From assembly GCF_002261345.1 (NCBI RefSeq), contig NZ_NEVT01000007.1, forward strand, positions 310,001 to 374,000: a stretch of 64,000 nt of DNA. The letters are read 5' to 3'. Source of the DNA: Bordetella genomosp. 2. GTDB lineage: Bacteria; Pseudomonadota; Gammaproteobacteria; Burkholderiales; Burkholderiaceae_B. A program made the position numbers and the translations under genes. Shown here one piece after another: positions 43,214 to 51,191 of this stretch. The notes beneath the pieces were generated by a model. That model did no database searches, was not told where the DNA came from, and saw nothing but the letters and a program-made list of their open reading frames with translations. How positions within the stretch are numbered: position 1 is the stretch's first letter; each line of letters opens with the position of its first letter.

Positions 43214-43840
43214 TCAACCCCATTTGGCGCAAAAGGCCTGCGCACCCGCCTGCTGGAAATCGGCCAGCCGCGCGGCGATGAGATCCTCCGGCCAGTTCCA
43301 CCAGGCGATGGCCTGCAGGCGCCGCGCCGTGTCCCGGTCGAAGCGGTCGCGGATCTTGCGCGCCGGCACGCCGGCGACGATGGTGTATGGCGCCACGTCG
43401 CGGCTGACTACCGCCCCGGCGGCCAGCACGGCGCCGTCGCCCACCACCACGCCGGGCAGCACGATGACGCCGTGGCCGATCCAGACATCATTGCCGATGA
43501 CGATCCGGTCGCCGCGCCGGTCGCCGAAAAATCCGGCATCGCGCTGTGCATCGGCAAAGTAATATTCCGGACAATACGTAAACCGGTGCTGCGACGCCCG
43601 GTCCATGGGATGGTTGGGCGCGCCGATGCGCACATGCGCCGCAATGGCGCAGAACCTGCCGATTTCCGCATCGGCGATCATGCAGCGCTCGCCCACATAC
43701 GAATAATCGCCCAGCGCCGCGTATTCCACGACCGTGTCGTGGAGAATCTCGCAGCGCCGCCCTATGGCGGCTTCGCGCAGCCTGGCGGCGGGGCTGATGA
43801 CGGTGTCGGCGATCTTCGGGGGCGGCGGGAAATCCGGCAT
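43214..43840 (-). CDS. Left-handed beta-helix acyltransferase (phosphonate-associated type)
   Basis: A 208-residue hexapeptide-repeat acetyltransferase. Repeats run from about residue 20 to 170 (AIGRRCEI, ALGDYSYVGERCMIADAEIG, IVIGNDVWIGHGVIVLPGVVVG). The insertion NHPMDRASQHRFTY is typical of the transferase family found in phosphonate-utilisation loci and holds the likely catalytic His. An acyl-CoA group would be transferred to an unidentified amine or hydroxyl. No phn genes are in view, so its role here may differ. It converges on DUF2182 with 16 bases between stops. Confidence 0.85.
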   Translation of the reverse strand: MPDFPPPPKIADTVISPAARLREAAIGRRCEILHDTVVEYAALGDYSYVGERCMIADAEIGRFCAIAAHVRIGAPNHPMDRASQHRFTYCPEYYFADAQRDAGFFGDRRGDRIVIGNDVWIGHGVIVLPGVVVGDGAVLAAGAVVSRDVAPYTIVAGVPARKIRDRFDRDTARRLQAIAWWNWPEDLIAARLADFQQAGAQAFCAKWG

Positions 43841-43914
43841 GGGCGTGCGGCCTGCAGGTAACGGGAACAAGCCGCGCACTATAGGCGGCCATCATGACGC
43901 GCGCATTTCTTGAT

Positions 43915-43934
43915 ATATACGTCTAGACGAATAT
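43915..43934. promoter_or_regulatory. 20-bp palindrome centred on CTAG
   Basis: ATATACGTCT (43915-43924) and AGACGAATAT (43925-43934) are inverted repeats with one mismatched pair. It lies 75 bases upstream of the acyltransferase and 149 before the small lipoprotein gene, in an AT-rich divergent gap, and is a likely repressor site. Confidence 0.55.
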
Positions 43935-43949
43935 CACCCTGCGACAGTC

Positions 43950-43982
43950 GGTCACGAATAAGCGTTTTGGTCACCAATAAGC
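43950..43982. promoter_or_regulatory. Direct repeats GGTCACnAATAAGC, 19-bp period
   Basis: Two 14-base direct repeats differing at one base (43950-43963 and 43969-43982) lie about 100 bases upstream of the lipoprotein gene. Spaced near two helical turns, they could bind a tandem-site activator. The rest of the gap to 44082 shows no further signal that I can support. Confidence 0.45.
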
Positions 43983-44082
43983 CATTTCGAAACGATTACA
44001 GGACCGAACTCGCCACTAAGCTCTGTGCCTAAATTGGCATGAGCGCGCGGCCCTCGCCGCGCCACCGATGGGAGTCGCCATC

Positions 44083-44241
44083 ATGAGAACCTTCGTCGCG
44101 CTGCTGGCCGTCGCCGCCACCCTGGCCGGATGCGTGGTGGTGCCGGCCCGCCCGGCCCACTATCACCACCGCGGGGACGTGTATGTGCGGCCCGCGCCGC
44201 CGGTCTATTACTACCCGGCGCCGTACTACTACGGATATTGA
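44083..44241 (+). CDS. 52-residue lipoprotein
   Basis: A small precursor beginning MRTFVALLAVAATLAGC, a lipoprotein signal with lipobox LAGC and acylated C17. The mature 36 residues are rich in Tyr, Pro and His (YHHRGDVYVRP, then VYYYPAPYYYGY). GGGAG precedes the ATG. It is followed 21 bases later by the aromatic-repeat protein, whose N-terminal half has a similar Tyr/Pro/Gly composition, so both probably work together in the envelope. Function unknown. Confidence 0.78.
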   Translation: MRTFVALLAVAATLAGCVVVPARPAHYHHRGDVYVRPAPPVYYYPAPYYYGY

Positions 44242-44262
44242 TTTCCCATCCGGGAGACGATC

Positions 44263-45453
44263 ATGAACCTGTTCAAGAACCTGTCCGCCGGCGTGCTGAT
44301 CGCGGGCGCCCTGGCGGCGACCGCGCTCGCGCCCCTGCCGGCCCGCGCGGACGTCGCCATCCGCATCGGCATCAACGCCTGGAATTCGCCGCCGCCGCCG
44401 CTGCCCGAGTACAGCCAGCCGATGCTCCCCGGTCCCGGCTACATCTGGACGCCCGGCTACTGGGCCATCAACCCGTCGGGCTACTACTGGGTGCCCGGCG
44501 CCTGGGTCATGCCGCCCTACGCCGGCGCCCTGTGGACCCCGGGGTACTGGGCCTACGCCGGCAACGTCTATCGCTGGCATCCCGGCTACTGGAGCCGCCG
44601 CGTGGGCTACTACGGCGGCATCAATTACGGCTACGGCTACATCGGCATCGGCTACGCGGGCGGCTACTGGGACCGCGACCGCTTCTACTACAACCGCGAA
44701 GTCAACCACATCAACGTCACCCGCGTCACCAACGTCTACAGCCGCAAGGTGGTGGTCAACCATGTCGACAACCGCCGCATCAGCTATAACGGCGGCCGCG
44801 ACGGCATCCGGCATCGCCCCACGCGCGAGGAGCAGGAGGCGATGCGCCAGCGGCACGCGCCGCCGACCCGCGCGCAGCAGGAACATCGACGCGAGGCCGC
44901 GCGGGACCGCGGCCAGTTCGCCGATCACAACCAGGGCCGGCCGCCGCGCATGACGGTCGATGACGAGCGCCGCCGCGACCAGGCGGAGCGCCGCGAACGA
45001 CAGCAGCGCGCCGAAGCCGGCCGGCGCGACGGCGCGCGCGAGCAGCGCCAGCAAGCCCAGCGCCGGCAACAGGAGCAGGCGCGCGAGCAACGCCAGGACG
45101 CCGAACGGCGCCAGCAGGCGGTCGATCGGCAGCAACGCCAACAACAGCAGCAGTTGCGCGACCGGCAGGCAGCCTCGCAGCGGCAGCAAGAGCGGGCGCA
45201 GCAACAGGCAGTCGAGCAGCGGCGGCAACAGCAGGCGCAGCAGCGGCAAGCGGTGGAACGCCAGCGCCAGCAGCAACAAGCGCAGCAACGGCAGTCCATG
45301 GAGCGCCAGCGCCAGCAGCAGGCGCAGCAGCGCCAGTCCATGGAACGGCAGCGCCAGCAGCAGCATGCCCAGCGCGCCGAGCGCGGCTCCCAGGGGCCGC
45401 GCCAGGATGGCGGCGGAGGCGGCCACGGCCGGGGCGGCGGGCGCGACCACTGA
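44263..45453 (+). CDS. Exported YXWGXW-type repeat protein with Q/R-rich tail
   Basis: A 396-residue precursor with signal peptide ending PLPARA (about residue 29). Residues 55-120 contain repeats of the form GYxWxPGYW (YIWTPGYW, YYWVPGAW, LWTPGYW, YRWHPGYW), the family of secreted aromatic-repeat proteins of betaproteobacteria. From about 190 the chain is Arg/Gln-rich, ending in 14-15-residue repeats (QSMERQRQQQAQQR; DNA period 42 bases at 45292-45375) and a Gly/His tail. The composition predicts a disordered basic tail that could bind nucleic acid or anionic polymer. Function unknown. Confidence 0.82.
   Translation: MNLFKNLSAGVLIAGALAATALAPLPARADVAIRIGINAWNSPPPPLPEYSQPMLPGPGYIWTPGYWAINPSGYYWVPGAWVMPPYAGALWTPGYWAYAGNVYRWHPGYWSRRVGYYGGINYGYGYIGIGYAGGYWDRDRFYYNREVNHINVTRVTNVYSRKVVVNHVDNRRISYNGGRDGIRHRPTREEQEAMRQRHAPPTRAQQEHRREAARDRGQFADHNQGRPPRMTVDDERRRDQAERRERQQRAEAGRRDGAREQRQQAQRRQQEQAREQRQDAERRQQAVDRQQRQQQQQLRDRQAASQRQQERAQQQAVEQRRQQQAQQRQAVERQRQQQQAQQRQSMERQRQQQAQQRQSMERQRQQQHAQRAERGSQGPRQDGGGGGHGRGGGRDH
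45292..45375 (+). repeat. 42-bp repeat, two copies, in the Q/R-rich tail
   Basis: Copies start at 45292 and 45334 with 42-base period and encode the 14-residue unit QSMERQRQQQAQQR (second copy slightly changed); a related 15-residue unit precedes them. In-frame copy change would alter tail length. Confidence 0.7.
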
Positions 45454-45533
45454 CGGTACGCGCACGGCGCCACCTGTCTACGCCGCCCGGCGCGGCGCGG
45501 GTAATCGACGATAATCGCGACAGCAGTCAATCG

Positions 45534-45566
45534 GCGCGCTGGCGGACACACGGTCCGCCAGCGCGC
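45534..45566 (+). terminator. 13-bp perfect hairpin after the Q/R-rich gene
   Basis: GCGCGCTGGCGGA (45534-45546) pairs with TCCGCCAGCGCGC (45554-45566) across CACACGG, followed by GCCCTTCC. It probably ends the lipoprotein-repeat-protein message 80 bases after its stop. It lies 51 bases before the LysR start. Confidence 0.65.
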
Positions 45567-45616
45567 GCCCTTCCCTGGCTGCGCCACGACCGAACCCGCA
45601 CCGCAAGGACCACGCA

Positions 45617-46519
45617 GTGAACAAGGACGTAGACAGGCTACGGGACATGGCCCTGTTCGCCGAGATCGCCAAGGCCGGCACCTTCACCAAGGCGGCGGAA
45701 ATCCTCGGCATGCCCACTTCCACGCTGTCGCGCCGCATTTCCGATTTCGAGGACAGCATCGGCGTGCGGCTGCTGCACCGGACCACCCGGCGCATCACCC
45801 TCACGGAAGTCGGCGCCCGCTACCTGCAGCAGATCGACGAGATCATCCAGCAGGCCCATGCCATCAACGAAGAACTCGACAGCGAGATGTCGAGCCCGGC
45901 CGGCCCGCTGCGGGTCAGCATGCCGGCCGACTTCGGCGCGTATTTCGCCGATGCGCATTTCCGGGAATTCCACGCCACCTACCCGGATATCCGCTTCGAG
46001 TTCTTCATGACCTCGGTGCTGCCCGACTTGATGGTCGAGCCCTACGACGCCAGCATCCTGTTGGGCGACCCGCCGGCGGAATCGCGCCTGATCGCCCGGC
46101 GGGTCGGCACGGTGCGGCAGAACCTCTACGCCTCGCCCGCCTATCTCGAGCGGCACCCGGCGCCCACGACGCCCAGCCAGCTGGCCGACCACCAGTGCCT
46201 GCTGATGCCGGGCGCCGACCCCGACGAAGGCTGGATGCTGCGCAACGGCGCCGAGACCGCGCGCATCCAGCCGCGCCCCCTGCTCAGCGCCAACAGCCAG
46301 CCGGTGCTCAAGCAACTGGTGGTGGAGGGCGTCGGCATCGGGCAGCTCAGCCGCACCTTTGCCGCCGCGCTGGCGGACGCCGGCAAGATTGTGCGCGTGC
46401 TGCCCGACTGGGAATTGCAGCCCCGGGCGCTGTACGTCCTGACCGCGACGCGCCTGCTGCCGGCCCGGGTGCGCGTGTTCGTCGAGTTCCTGCTGGAAAA
46501 AATCCGGCCGCTCGATTGA
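45617..46519 (+). CDS. LysR-family transcriptional regulator
   Basis: A 300-residue regulator starting at GTG with GCAAGGA upstream. The helix-turn-helix (about 8-68) reads MALFAEIAKAGTFTKAAEIL and STLSRRISDFEDSIG, with HRTTRRITLTEVG as the wing, typical of the CrgA/DsdC-like branch. The effector domain follows from about 95. It converges on the Bug gene with one base between stop codons, and may regulate the Bug-dehydrogenase-decarboxylase group, though that is only by position. Confidence 0.91.
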   Translation: MNKDVDRLRDMALFAEIAKAGTFTKAAEILGMPTSTLSRRISDFEDSIGVRLLHRTTRRITLTEVGARYLQQIDEIIQQAHAINEELDSEMSSPAGPLRVSMPADFGAYFADAHFREFHATYPDIRFEFFMTSVLPDLMVEPYDASILLGDPPAESRLIARRVGTVRQNLYASPAYLERHPAPTTPSQLADHQCLLMPGADPDEGWMLRNGAETARIQPRPLLSANSQPVLKQLVVEGVGIGQLSRTFAAALADAGKIVRVLPDWELQPRALYVLTATRLLPARVRVFVEFLLEKIRPLD

Positions 46520-46520
46520 A

Positions 46521-47498
46521 TCAGTTGACCGGCACGCCGGCTTGCTCGATCAGCGCGGCGAAGCGCGGCACGTCGCGCTCCAGCAGCGCCTGCAGGGCGG
46601 CCGAGCCCTGGTCCTGCGGCGCCGGCGCCTGGGCCGCCAGTTTTTCCAGCGACGCCTGCACGTCGGGATCGCGCAACGCCGCCGCCAGCGCCTGCTCCAG
46701 GCGCCGCACCGCGGGCGCCGGCGTGCCGGCCGGCACCGCGATCGCATTCCAGACATTCAGGTCGAAGTCGGGCACGCCGCCTTCCGCGAACGTGGGCACA
46801 TCGGGCAGTTGCGGCAGGCGGGCCGGGCTGGCCACCGCCAGCGCGGATACCCGGCCGGCCCGGTGCAGGGGAATCATGGTGACGGTCTGGTCGATGACGG
46901 CGTCGACCGTGCCGGCCATCAGGTCCGCGATGGCCGGCCCCGCGCCGCGATAGGGTATCTGCGTGGCCTTCGTCTTGGTGACGTGCTCGAAGTACACCGC
47001 GGCGATATGGCTGGTGGAGCCCGATCCGGCATTGCCGAAGTTGACGGCGTCGCCTTGCTGGCGCAGGCGCTGCACGAAGTCCTCCAGCGTCGAGATGCCG
47101 CTGGCCTTGCTGGCCGACAGCACCATGGGCACCGTGGCCACCAGGCCGATGCCGATCATGTCGCGGCGCGGATCGAAATTGGCCTTGGGATAGAGCGACG
47201 GCGCGATCGCCAGCGAGCCCATGTTGCCGAAAGTCAGCGTGTAGCCGTCCGGCGCGGCGCGGATCACGCGCTGGTTGCCGATCATGGTGCCGCCGCCGCC
47301 CAGGTTCTCGACCACCACGGTCTGGCCCAGGTCCTTGCCCATGGCCTGCGCGACGATGCGCGCCAGGCCGTCGGTGGAGCCGCCGGCCGCGTACGGCACC
47401 ACCATGGAAATCGGCCGCGACGGGAAAGTGTCGGCGCGCGCGCCGCCAGCGCCCAGGGCCAGGCAGGCGGCCAGCGCCGCCGCGATTGTCTTGTTCAT
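46521..47498 (-). CDS. Bug/TctC-family periplasmic solute receptor
   Basis: A 325-residue precursor with signal peptide (MNKTIAAALAACLALGAGGARA) and mature start DTFPSRPISMVVPYAAGGSTD, with the conserved Asp-bearing ligand loop, and GGGTMIGNQRV. It lies 105 bases downstream of the hydroxyacid dehydrogenase on the same strand; two hairpins in that gap may weaken read-through. Its ligand is probably the acid handled by the dehydrogenase and decarboxylase upstream. Confidence 0.93.
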   Translation of the reverse strand: MNKTIAAALAACLALGAGGARADTFPSRPISMVVPYAAGGSTDGLARIVAQAMGKDLGQTVVVENLGGGGTMIGNQRVIRAAPDGYTLTFGNMGSLAIAPSLYPKANFDPRRDMIGIGLVATVPMVLSASKASGISTLEDFVQRLRQQGDAVNFGNAGSGSTSHIAAVYFEHVTKTKATQIPYRGAGPAIADLMAGTVDAVIDQTVTMIPLHRAGRVSALAVASPARLPQLPDVPTFAEGGVPDFDLNVWNAIAVPAGTPAPAVRRLEQALAAALRDPDVQASLEKLAAQAPAPQDQGSAALQALLERDVPRFAALIEQAGVPVN

Positions 47499-47529
47499 GT
47501 CTGCTCCTCGTTTTGTCCGGGCGACAGCC

Positions 47530-47592
47530 CGCCCGCCGCGCCCTGCGGGCGGCGGATGATAGTGATGGAAACGGAGCCGCCGCGCGGGCGGC
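47530..47592 (-). terminator. Two hairpins between the dehydrogenase and Bug genes
   Basis: CGCCCGC (47530-47536) pairs with GCGGGCG (47545-47551), and GCCGCC (47576-47581) with GGCGGC (47587-47592). They lie just downstream of the dehydrogenase stop on the minus strand and may attenuate transcription into the Bug gene. Neither has a T-run. Confidence 0.35.
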
Positions 47593-47603
47593 GGCCCGCA
47601 TTG

Positions 47604-48527
47604 TCAGTCGCCGCGCGTAGCGGCCAGCTCGACCCCCGCCAGCTGCTCGCACAGGCGCGCCACCGCGGTGTGGTCCTGGCCCTGGCCCAGGCTCTTGCCG
47701 GCGGCCGCCCACAGTTCGTGGCACAGCGCGGCGAACGGCGTCGGCGTGCCGGTGTCGGCGGCGATGCCCAGCGCGATGCCCAGGTCCTTGACCATGAGGT
47801 CCAGGCCGAAGCCCGAATTGAACTGGCGCGACAACACGAACTGCTTGAACTTCTTCTGCGTCGAATTGTTCATGCCGGTGGACGCGTTGAGCACGTCGAC
47901 GATCACTGCCGGATCCAGGCCGAACTGCTGGCCGATCAGCATCGCCTCCACGCCGATCAGGAACCCGCCGGCCGACACCAGGTTGTTGAGCGCCTTCATG
48001 GCGTGGGCGCTGCCGACCGCGCCGGTGTGCAGGATCGACGTGCCCATGGCCGCCAGCACCGGCCGCACGCGCTCCAGGGTGGCGGCCGGGCCGCCGAACA
48101 TGATGGCCAGCTCGCCGGTGCGCGCGCGCGGCACGCCGCCCGAGACCGGCGCATCGGCCAGTTCGCCGCCGGCCGCGGCGACCGCCGCCGCCAGGCGCTG
48201 CGTATGCGCCGGCACGCCCGAACTCATCTCGATGACCACGCTGCCCGGGCGCAGCCCGGCCAGCACGCCGTCCTCGCCCTGCAGCACCTGTTCGACGATG
48301 GCGCTGGTCGGCAGCATGGTGATGATCAGCTCGCTGCCCTCGGCCAGCGCGCGGCAGGTGGCGGCCGCCTTGCCGCCGACCTCGGCGGCGAAGCGCGCCG
48401 CCTGGCCCGGCGCCGCGTCATAGACCTGCACCGCGTGGCCGGCCTGCGCCAGGCGCGCCGCCATGGGCCAGCCCATGCTGCCGACCCCGATCACGCCGAC
48501 GCGCAGGGAACCCGGGCCCGCGCTCAT
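47604..48527 (-). CDS. 3-hydroxyisobutyrate dehydrogenase-family oxidoreductase
   Basis: A 307-residue NAD(P)-dependent beta-hydroxyacid dehydrogenase. The dinucleotide motif is GVIGVGSMGWPMA (about 11-23), DAPVSGGVPRA is the substrate-binding signature, and the catalytic lysine is in AMKALNN. C-terminal helices form the usual dimer domain. It could oxidise a 3-hydroxy acid or reduce a semialdehyde. Its ATG overlaps the stop of the decarboxylase-like gene by 4 bases, so both act on one pathway. Confidence 0.9.
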   Translation of the reverse strand: MSAGPGSLRVGVIGVGSMGWPMAARLAQAGHAVQVYDAAPGQAARFAAEVGGKAAATCRALAEGSELIITMLPTSAIVEQVLQGEDGVLAGLRPGSVVIEMSSGVPAHTQRLAAAVAAAGGELADAPVSGGVPRARTGELAIMFGGPAATLERVRPVLAAMGTSILHTGAVGSAHAMKALNNLVSAGGFLIGVEAMLIGQQFGLDPAVIVDVLNASTGMNNSTQKKFKQFVLSRQFNSGFGLDLMVKDLGIALGIAADTGTPTPFAALCHELWAAAGKSLGQGQDHTAVARLCEQLAGVELAATRGD

Positions 48528-48937
48528 TTGGCCGCCTCCTTGAACGCGCCCTCTTCTTCCAGCACCTGGTTGGCCACCTTGAAGGCGTCCAGGCCGGCCG
48601 GGATGCCGCAGTAGACGGTGGCCTGCAGCAGGATTTCCTTGATCTCCTCGACCGTGACGCCGTTGTTGAGCGCGCCCTTGACGTGCAGCCGGATTTCGGC
48701 CGGACGGTTCAGGGCGGTGAGCATGGCCAGGTTAAGCATGCTGCGGGTCTTCTTCTCCAGGCCCGGCCGGCCCCAGGCGTAGCCCCAGCACCATTCGGTG
48801 GTGATGCGCTGGAACGCCATCATGAAATCGTTGGCGCGCGCCAGCGAGCCGTCTACGTACTCGCCGCCCAGCACTTCGCGGCGCAGGGACAGGCCCTGGT
48901 CGAACAGGGCCTGGGTTTCGGATTGGACATCTGCCAT
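48524..48937 (-). CDS. 4-carboxymuconolactone decarboxylase-like protein
   Basis: A 137-residue AhpD-fold protein of the carboxymuconolactone decarboxylase (PcaC) branch: WGRPGLEKKTRSMLNLAMLT and LHVKGALNNGVTVEEIKEIL, then VYCGIPAGLDAF are typical. PcaC decarboxylates a gamma-lactone in aromatic degradation; here the rest of that pathway is absent, so a related lactone or acid is likely. The start at 48937 follows GGAGGA. It is divergent from the ABC importer cluster, across two palindromes. Confidence 0.86.
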   Translation of the reverse strand: MADVQSETQALFDQGLSLRREVLGGEYVDGSLARANDFMMAFQRITTEWCWGYAWGRPGLEKKTRSMLNLAMLTALNRPAEIRLHVKGALNNGVTVEEIKEILLQATVYCGIPAGLDAFKVANQVLEEEGAFKEAAK

Positions 48938-48962
48938 GGGTTCCTCCGTGGGATAGGTGAAT

Positions 48963-48980
48963 GCCGCCGGCAACGGCGGC
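48963..48980 (-). promoter_or_regulatory. 7-bp hairpin in the leader of the decarboxylase gene
   Basis: GCCGCCG (48963-48969) pairs with CGGCGGC (48974-48980) across GCAA, 26-43 bases before the ATG at 48937 on the minus strand. It may affect message stability or translation. Confidence 0.35.
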
Positions 48981-49002
48981 GTGATGAATCGCTATTTCGT
49001 TA

Positions 49003-49031
49003 GATTGTCATACAATCATCTTGACAGTCAA
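49003..49031. promoter_or_regulatory. Two adjacent palindromes in the divergent decarboxylase/importer promoter
   Basis: GATTGT-CAT-ACAATC (49003-49017) is a perfect 15-base palindrome of the TTGTnnnACAA type favoured by FadR/FCD-type GntR regulators. TTGAC-A-GTCAA (49021-49031) is a second perfect palindrome 3 bases later. The GntR gene at 53748-54491 in the same cluster is the natural ligand-sensing candidate. Confidence 0.6.
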
Positions 49032-49109
49032 TAAGACGATCAGAATAATCTGTTCCCAGCACCGGCGCGCAACAGCCGGGCGCCCGCGAACAACACACGG
49101 AGACAAACC

Positions 49110-50321
49110 ATGCAGAAATCTTCCCCAGCAGGCCTGCGCCCAGGGCGCAGGGAACTCGTCATGGCCATGGGCGCCGCCGCGCTCGGCGCGGCGCTGCCCG
49201 GGCGGGCCGGCGCCGCGGCAGAGGAGATCGCGGTCGGCGTGGTGCTGCCCCTCTCCGGCGCCAATGCGCAGTTCGGCATCAACTCGCGCCAGGGCCTGGA
49301 GCTGGCCGCCGACGAGATCAATGCCGCCGGCGGCATCAAGGCGCTGGGCGGCGCCCGGCTGAAGCTGATCGTCGCCGATTCCACCTCGCAGCCCACCAGC
49401 GCGGCCACGGTGGCGCAGCGCCTCATCACCCAGAACCGTTGCGTCGCGCTCATCGGCGCCTACGCGTCCTCGCTGACCCTGGCGGTGTCCGAGGTCACCG
49501 AACGGCGCGGCATCCCGCTGCTGACCATGTCGTTCTCCGACATGCTCACCGAGCGCGGCTTCAAGCACATCTACCAGGTGGTGTCCAAAGGGTCGGTGCT
49601 CGGCAAGGCCCAGTACGACTATGCCGCGGCGGTAGTGGCCGGCGCCGACCGGATCAAGAAAATCGCCATCCTGTACGAAGACACCGCCTACGGCACCTCA
49701 CAGGCGGCCGGCATCCGCGACGCGGCGCGCGCGGCCGGGGCCGACGTGGTGCTGGACGAGGCCTACCCGCTGGGCATCACCGACGTCACCCCGCTCATCA
49801 ACAAGCTGCGCGCCTCCGACGCGCAGATCGTGTTCCCCGTCTCGTACCTGAACGACAGCCTGCTCATCATCCGCGTGATGCGCCAGCAGAAGATCACGCT
49901 GCCGGTGGTGGGCGGCGCCGCCGGCTACGTGATCCCGGATTTCGCCAAGGCCCTGGGCCAGTACGCGCAGGCGGTGCTGTCGATCGCCCCGGCCAACTAC
50001 GACCAGAAGCCGGAATACACCGAACGCTACCGCAAGCGCTTCGGCACCTTCATGCCGCACGAGGCGCTCGAGCACGCTGTCTGCCTGGGCGTGCTGGCCA
50101 GCGCGCTGGAAGCAGCCGGCTCGGGCAAGCAGGACGCGCTGTCGCAGGCGCTGCGTTCGCACACCTTCGACCAGGGGTGGGCGGGCGTCATGTCGGGCGG
50201 CGGCGTGAAATTCGACGCCAAGGGCCTGAACACGCTGGCCCAGCCGGTCATGGTGCAGTGGCAGGACAACGAGCTGGTATCGGTATGGCCCCAGGCGCTG
50301 GCCAAGGGCAAGCTCATCTAG
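49110..50321 (+). CDS. Branched-chain-type ABC transporter substrate-binding protein
   Basis: A 403-residue periplasmic protein. The N-terminus has RRELVMAMGAAALGAALPGRAGA, a twin-arginine-like signal, which is unusual but not rare in this family. The mature part starts with IAVGVVLPLSGANAQFG and contains GLELAADEINAAGGI, the LivK-type signature. It leads the operon with LivHMGF-type genes. Ligand unknown; the neighbouring decarboxylase and hydrolases suggest an aromatic or aliphatic carboxylate rather than leucine. Confidence 0.93.
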   Translation: MQKSSPAGLRPGRRELVMAMGAAALGAALPGRAGAAAEEIAVGVVLPLSGANAQFGINSRQGLELAADEINAAGGIKALGGARLKLIVADSTSQPTSAATVAQRLITQNRCVALIGAYASSLTLAVSEVTERRGIPLLTMSFSDMLTERGFKHIYQVVSKGSVLGKAQYDYAAAVVAGADRIKKIAILYEDTAYGTSQAAGIRDAARAAGADVVLDEAYPLGITDVTPLINKLRASDAQIVFPVSYLNDSLLIIRVMRQQKITLPVVGGAAGYVIPDFAKALGQYAQAVLSIAPANYDQKPEYTERYRKRFGTFMPHEALEHAVCLGVLASALEAAGSGKQDALSQALRSHTFDQGWAGVMSGGGVKFDAKGLNTLAQPVMVQWQDNELVSVWPQALAKGKLI

Positions 50322-50330
50322 GGAGCAGCC

Positions 50331-51191
50331 ATGCAATTCCTGCAGGCCCTGGTGGACGGCATCCTGCTGGGCGGCGTGTACGCGGTCATATCGATCGGGC
50401 TCACGCTGGTCTTCGGCGTGATCTCCATCGTCAACTTCGCCCAGGGGGAATTCCTGATGCTGGGCATGTTCGTGGCTTTCTTCGCCTGGAAACTGCTCGG
50501 CCTGGACCCGCTGGCCGGCTCGCTGCTGTCGTTCGCGGCGGCCTTCGTGCTGGGCGTCGGCGTACAGCGCTGGCTGATCGAACGGGTGCTGAAAGCCCCG
50601 GCGGTGGCGCAGATCTTCCTCACGGTCGGCCTGCTGATCGTCATGGAAAACCTGGCGCTGATCCTGTTCAGTTCCGAGTTCCGCTCGGTGCAGACGCCCT
50701 ACCAGATGACCGCGCTGGCGCTCGGGCCGCTGCTGTTCAGCGCGCCGTACCTGTTCGCCTTCGTGGTGGCCGCGGTGGCGGCGCTGGCGCTGTGGTGGGT
50801 GCTCAAGCACACCTGGTGGGGCATGGCGGTGCGCGCCACCGCGCAGGACCCCATGGCGGCCCGCCTGTCGGGCGTCTCCACGCGCCGCGTGCACCAGCTC
50901 GCGTTCGGGCTGGGGGTGGGGCTGACCGCCCTGGGCGGCGGCATCATCCTGCCGTACCTGACCGCCTCCACCACCATCGGCGCCCAGTTCAGCGTGCTGA
51001 TGTTCACCGCGGTCGTGCTGGGCGGGCTCGGCAGCGTGCTGGGCGCCGTGGTCGGCGGCATCGCGGTGGGCGTGATCCAGTCGCTGTCCGCGCTGGTTCT
51101 GCCGGTGCAGCTGCAGAACCTGGTGCTGTTCGCGGTGTTCATCCTGGTGCTGGCCGTCAAGCCGGAAGGCCTGTTGAAGAGGGCAAGCTGA
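50331..51191 (+). CDS. livH: Branched-chain-type ABC transporter permease LivH
   Basis: A 286-residue inner-membrane protein with about eight helices. GILLGGVYAVISIGLTLVFGV and VNFAQGEFLMLGMF are the LivH signatures; MAARLSGVSTRRVHQLAFGLG is the cytoplasmic coupling loop. It follows the binding-protein gene by 9 bases, and its stop overlaps the LivM start by one base. Confidence 0.94.
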   Translation: MQFLQALVDGILLGGVYAVISIGLTLVFGVISIVNFAQGEFLMLGMFVAFFAWKLLGLDPLAGSLLSFAAAFVLGVGVQRWLIERVLKAPAVAQIFLTVGLLIVMENLALILFSSEFRSVQTPYQMTALALGPLLFSAPYLFAFVVAAVAALALWWVLKHTWWGMAVRATAQDPMAARLSGVSTRRVHQLAFGLGVGLTALGGGIILPYLTASTTIGAQFSVLMFTAVVLGGLGSVLGAVVGGIAVGVIQSLSALVLPVQLQNLVLFAVFILVLAVKPEGLLKRAS

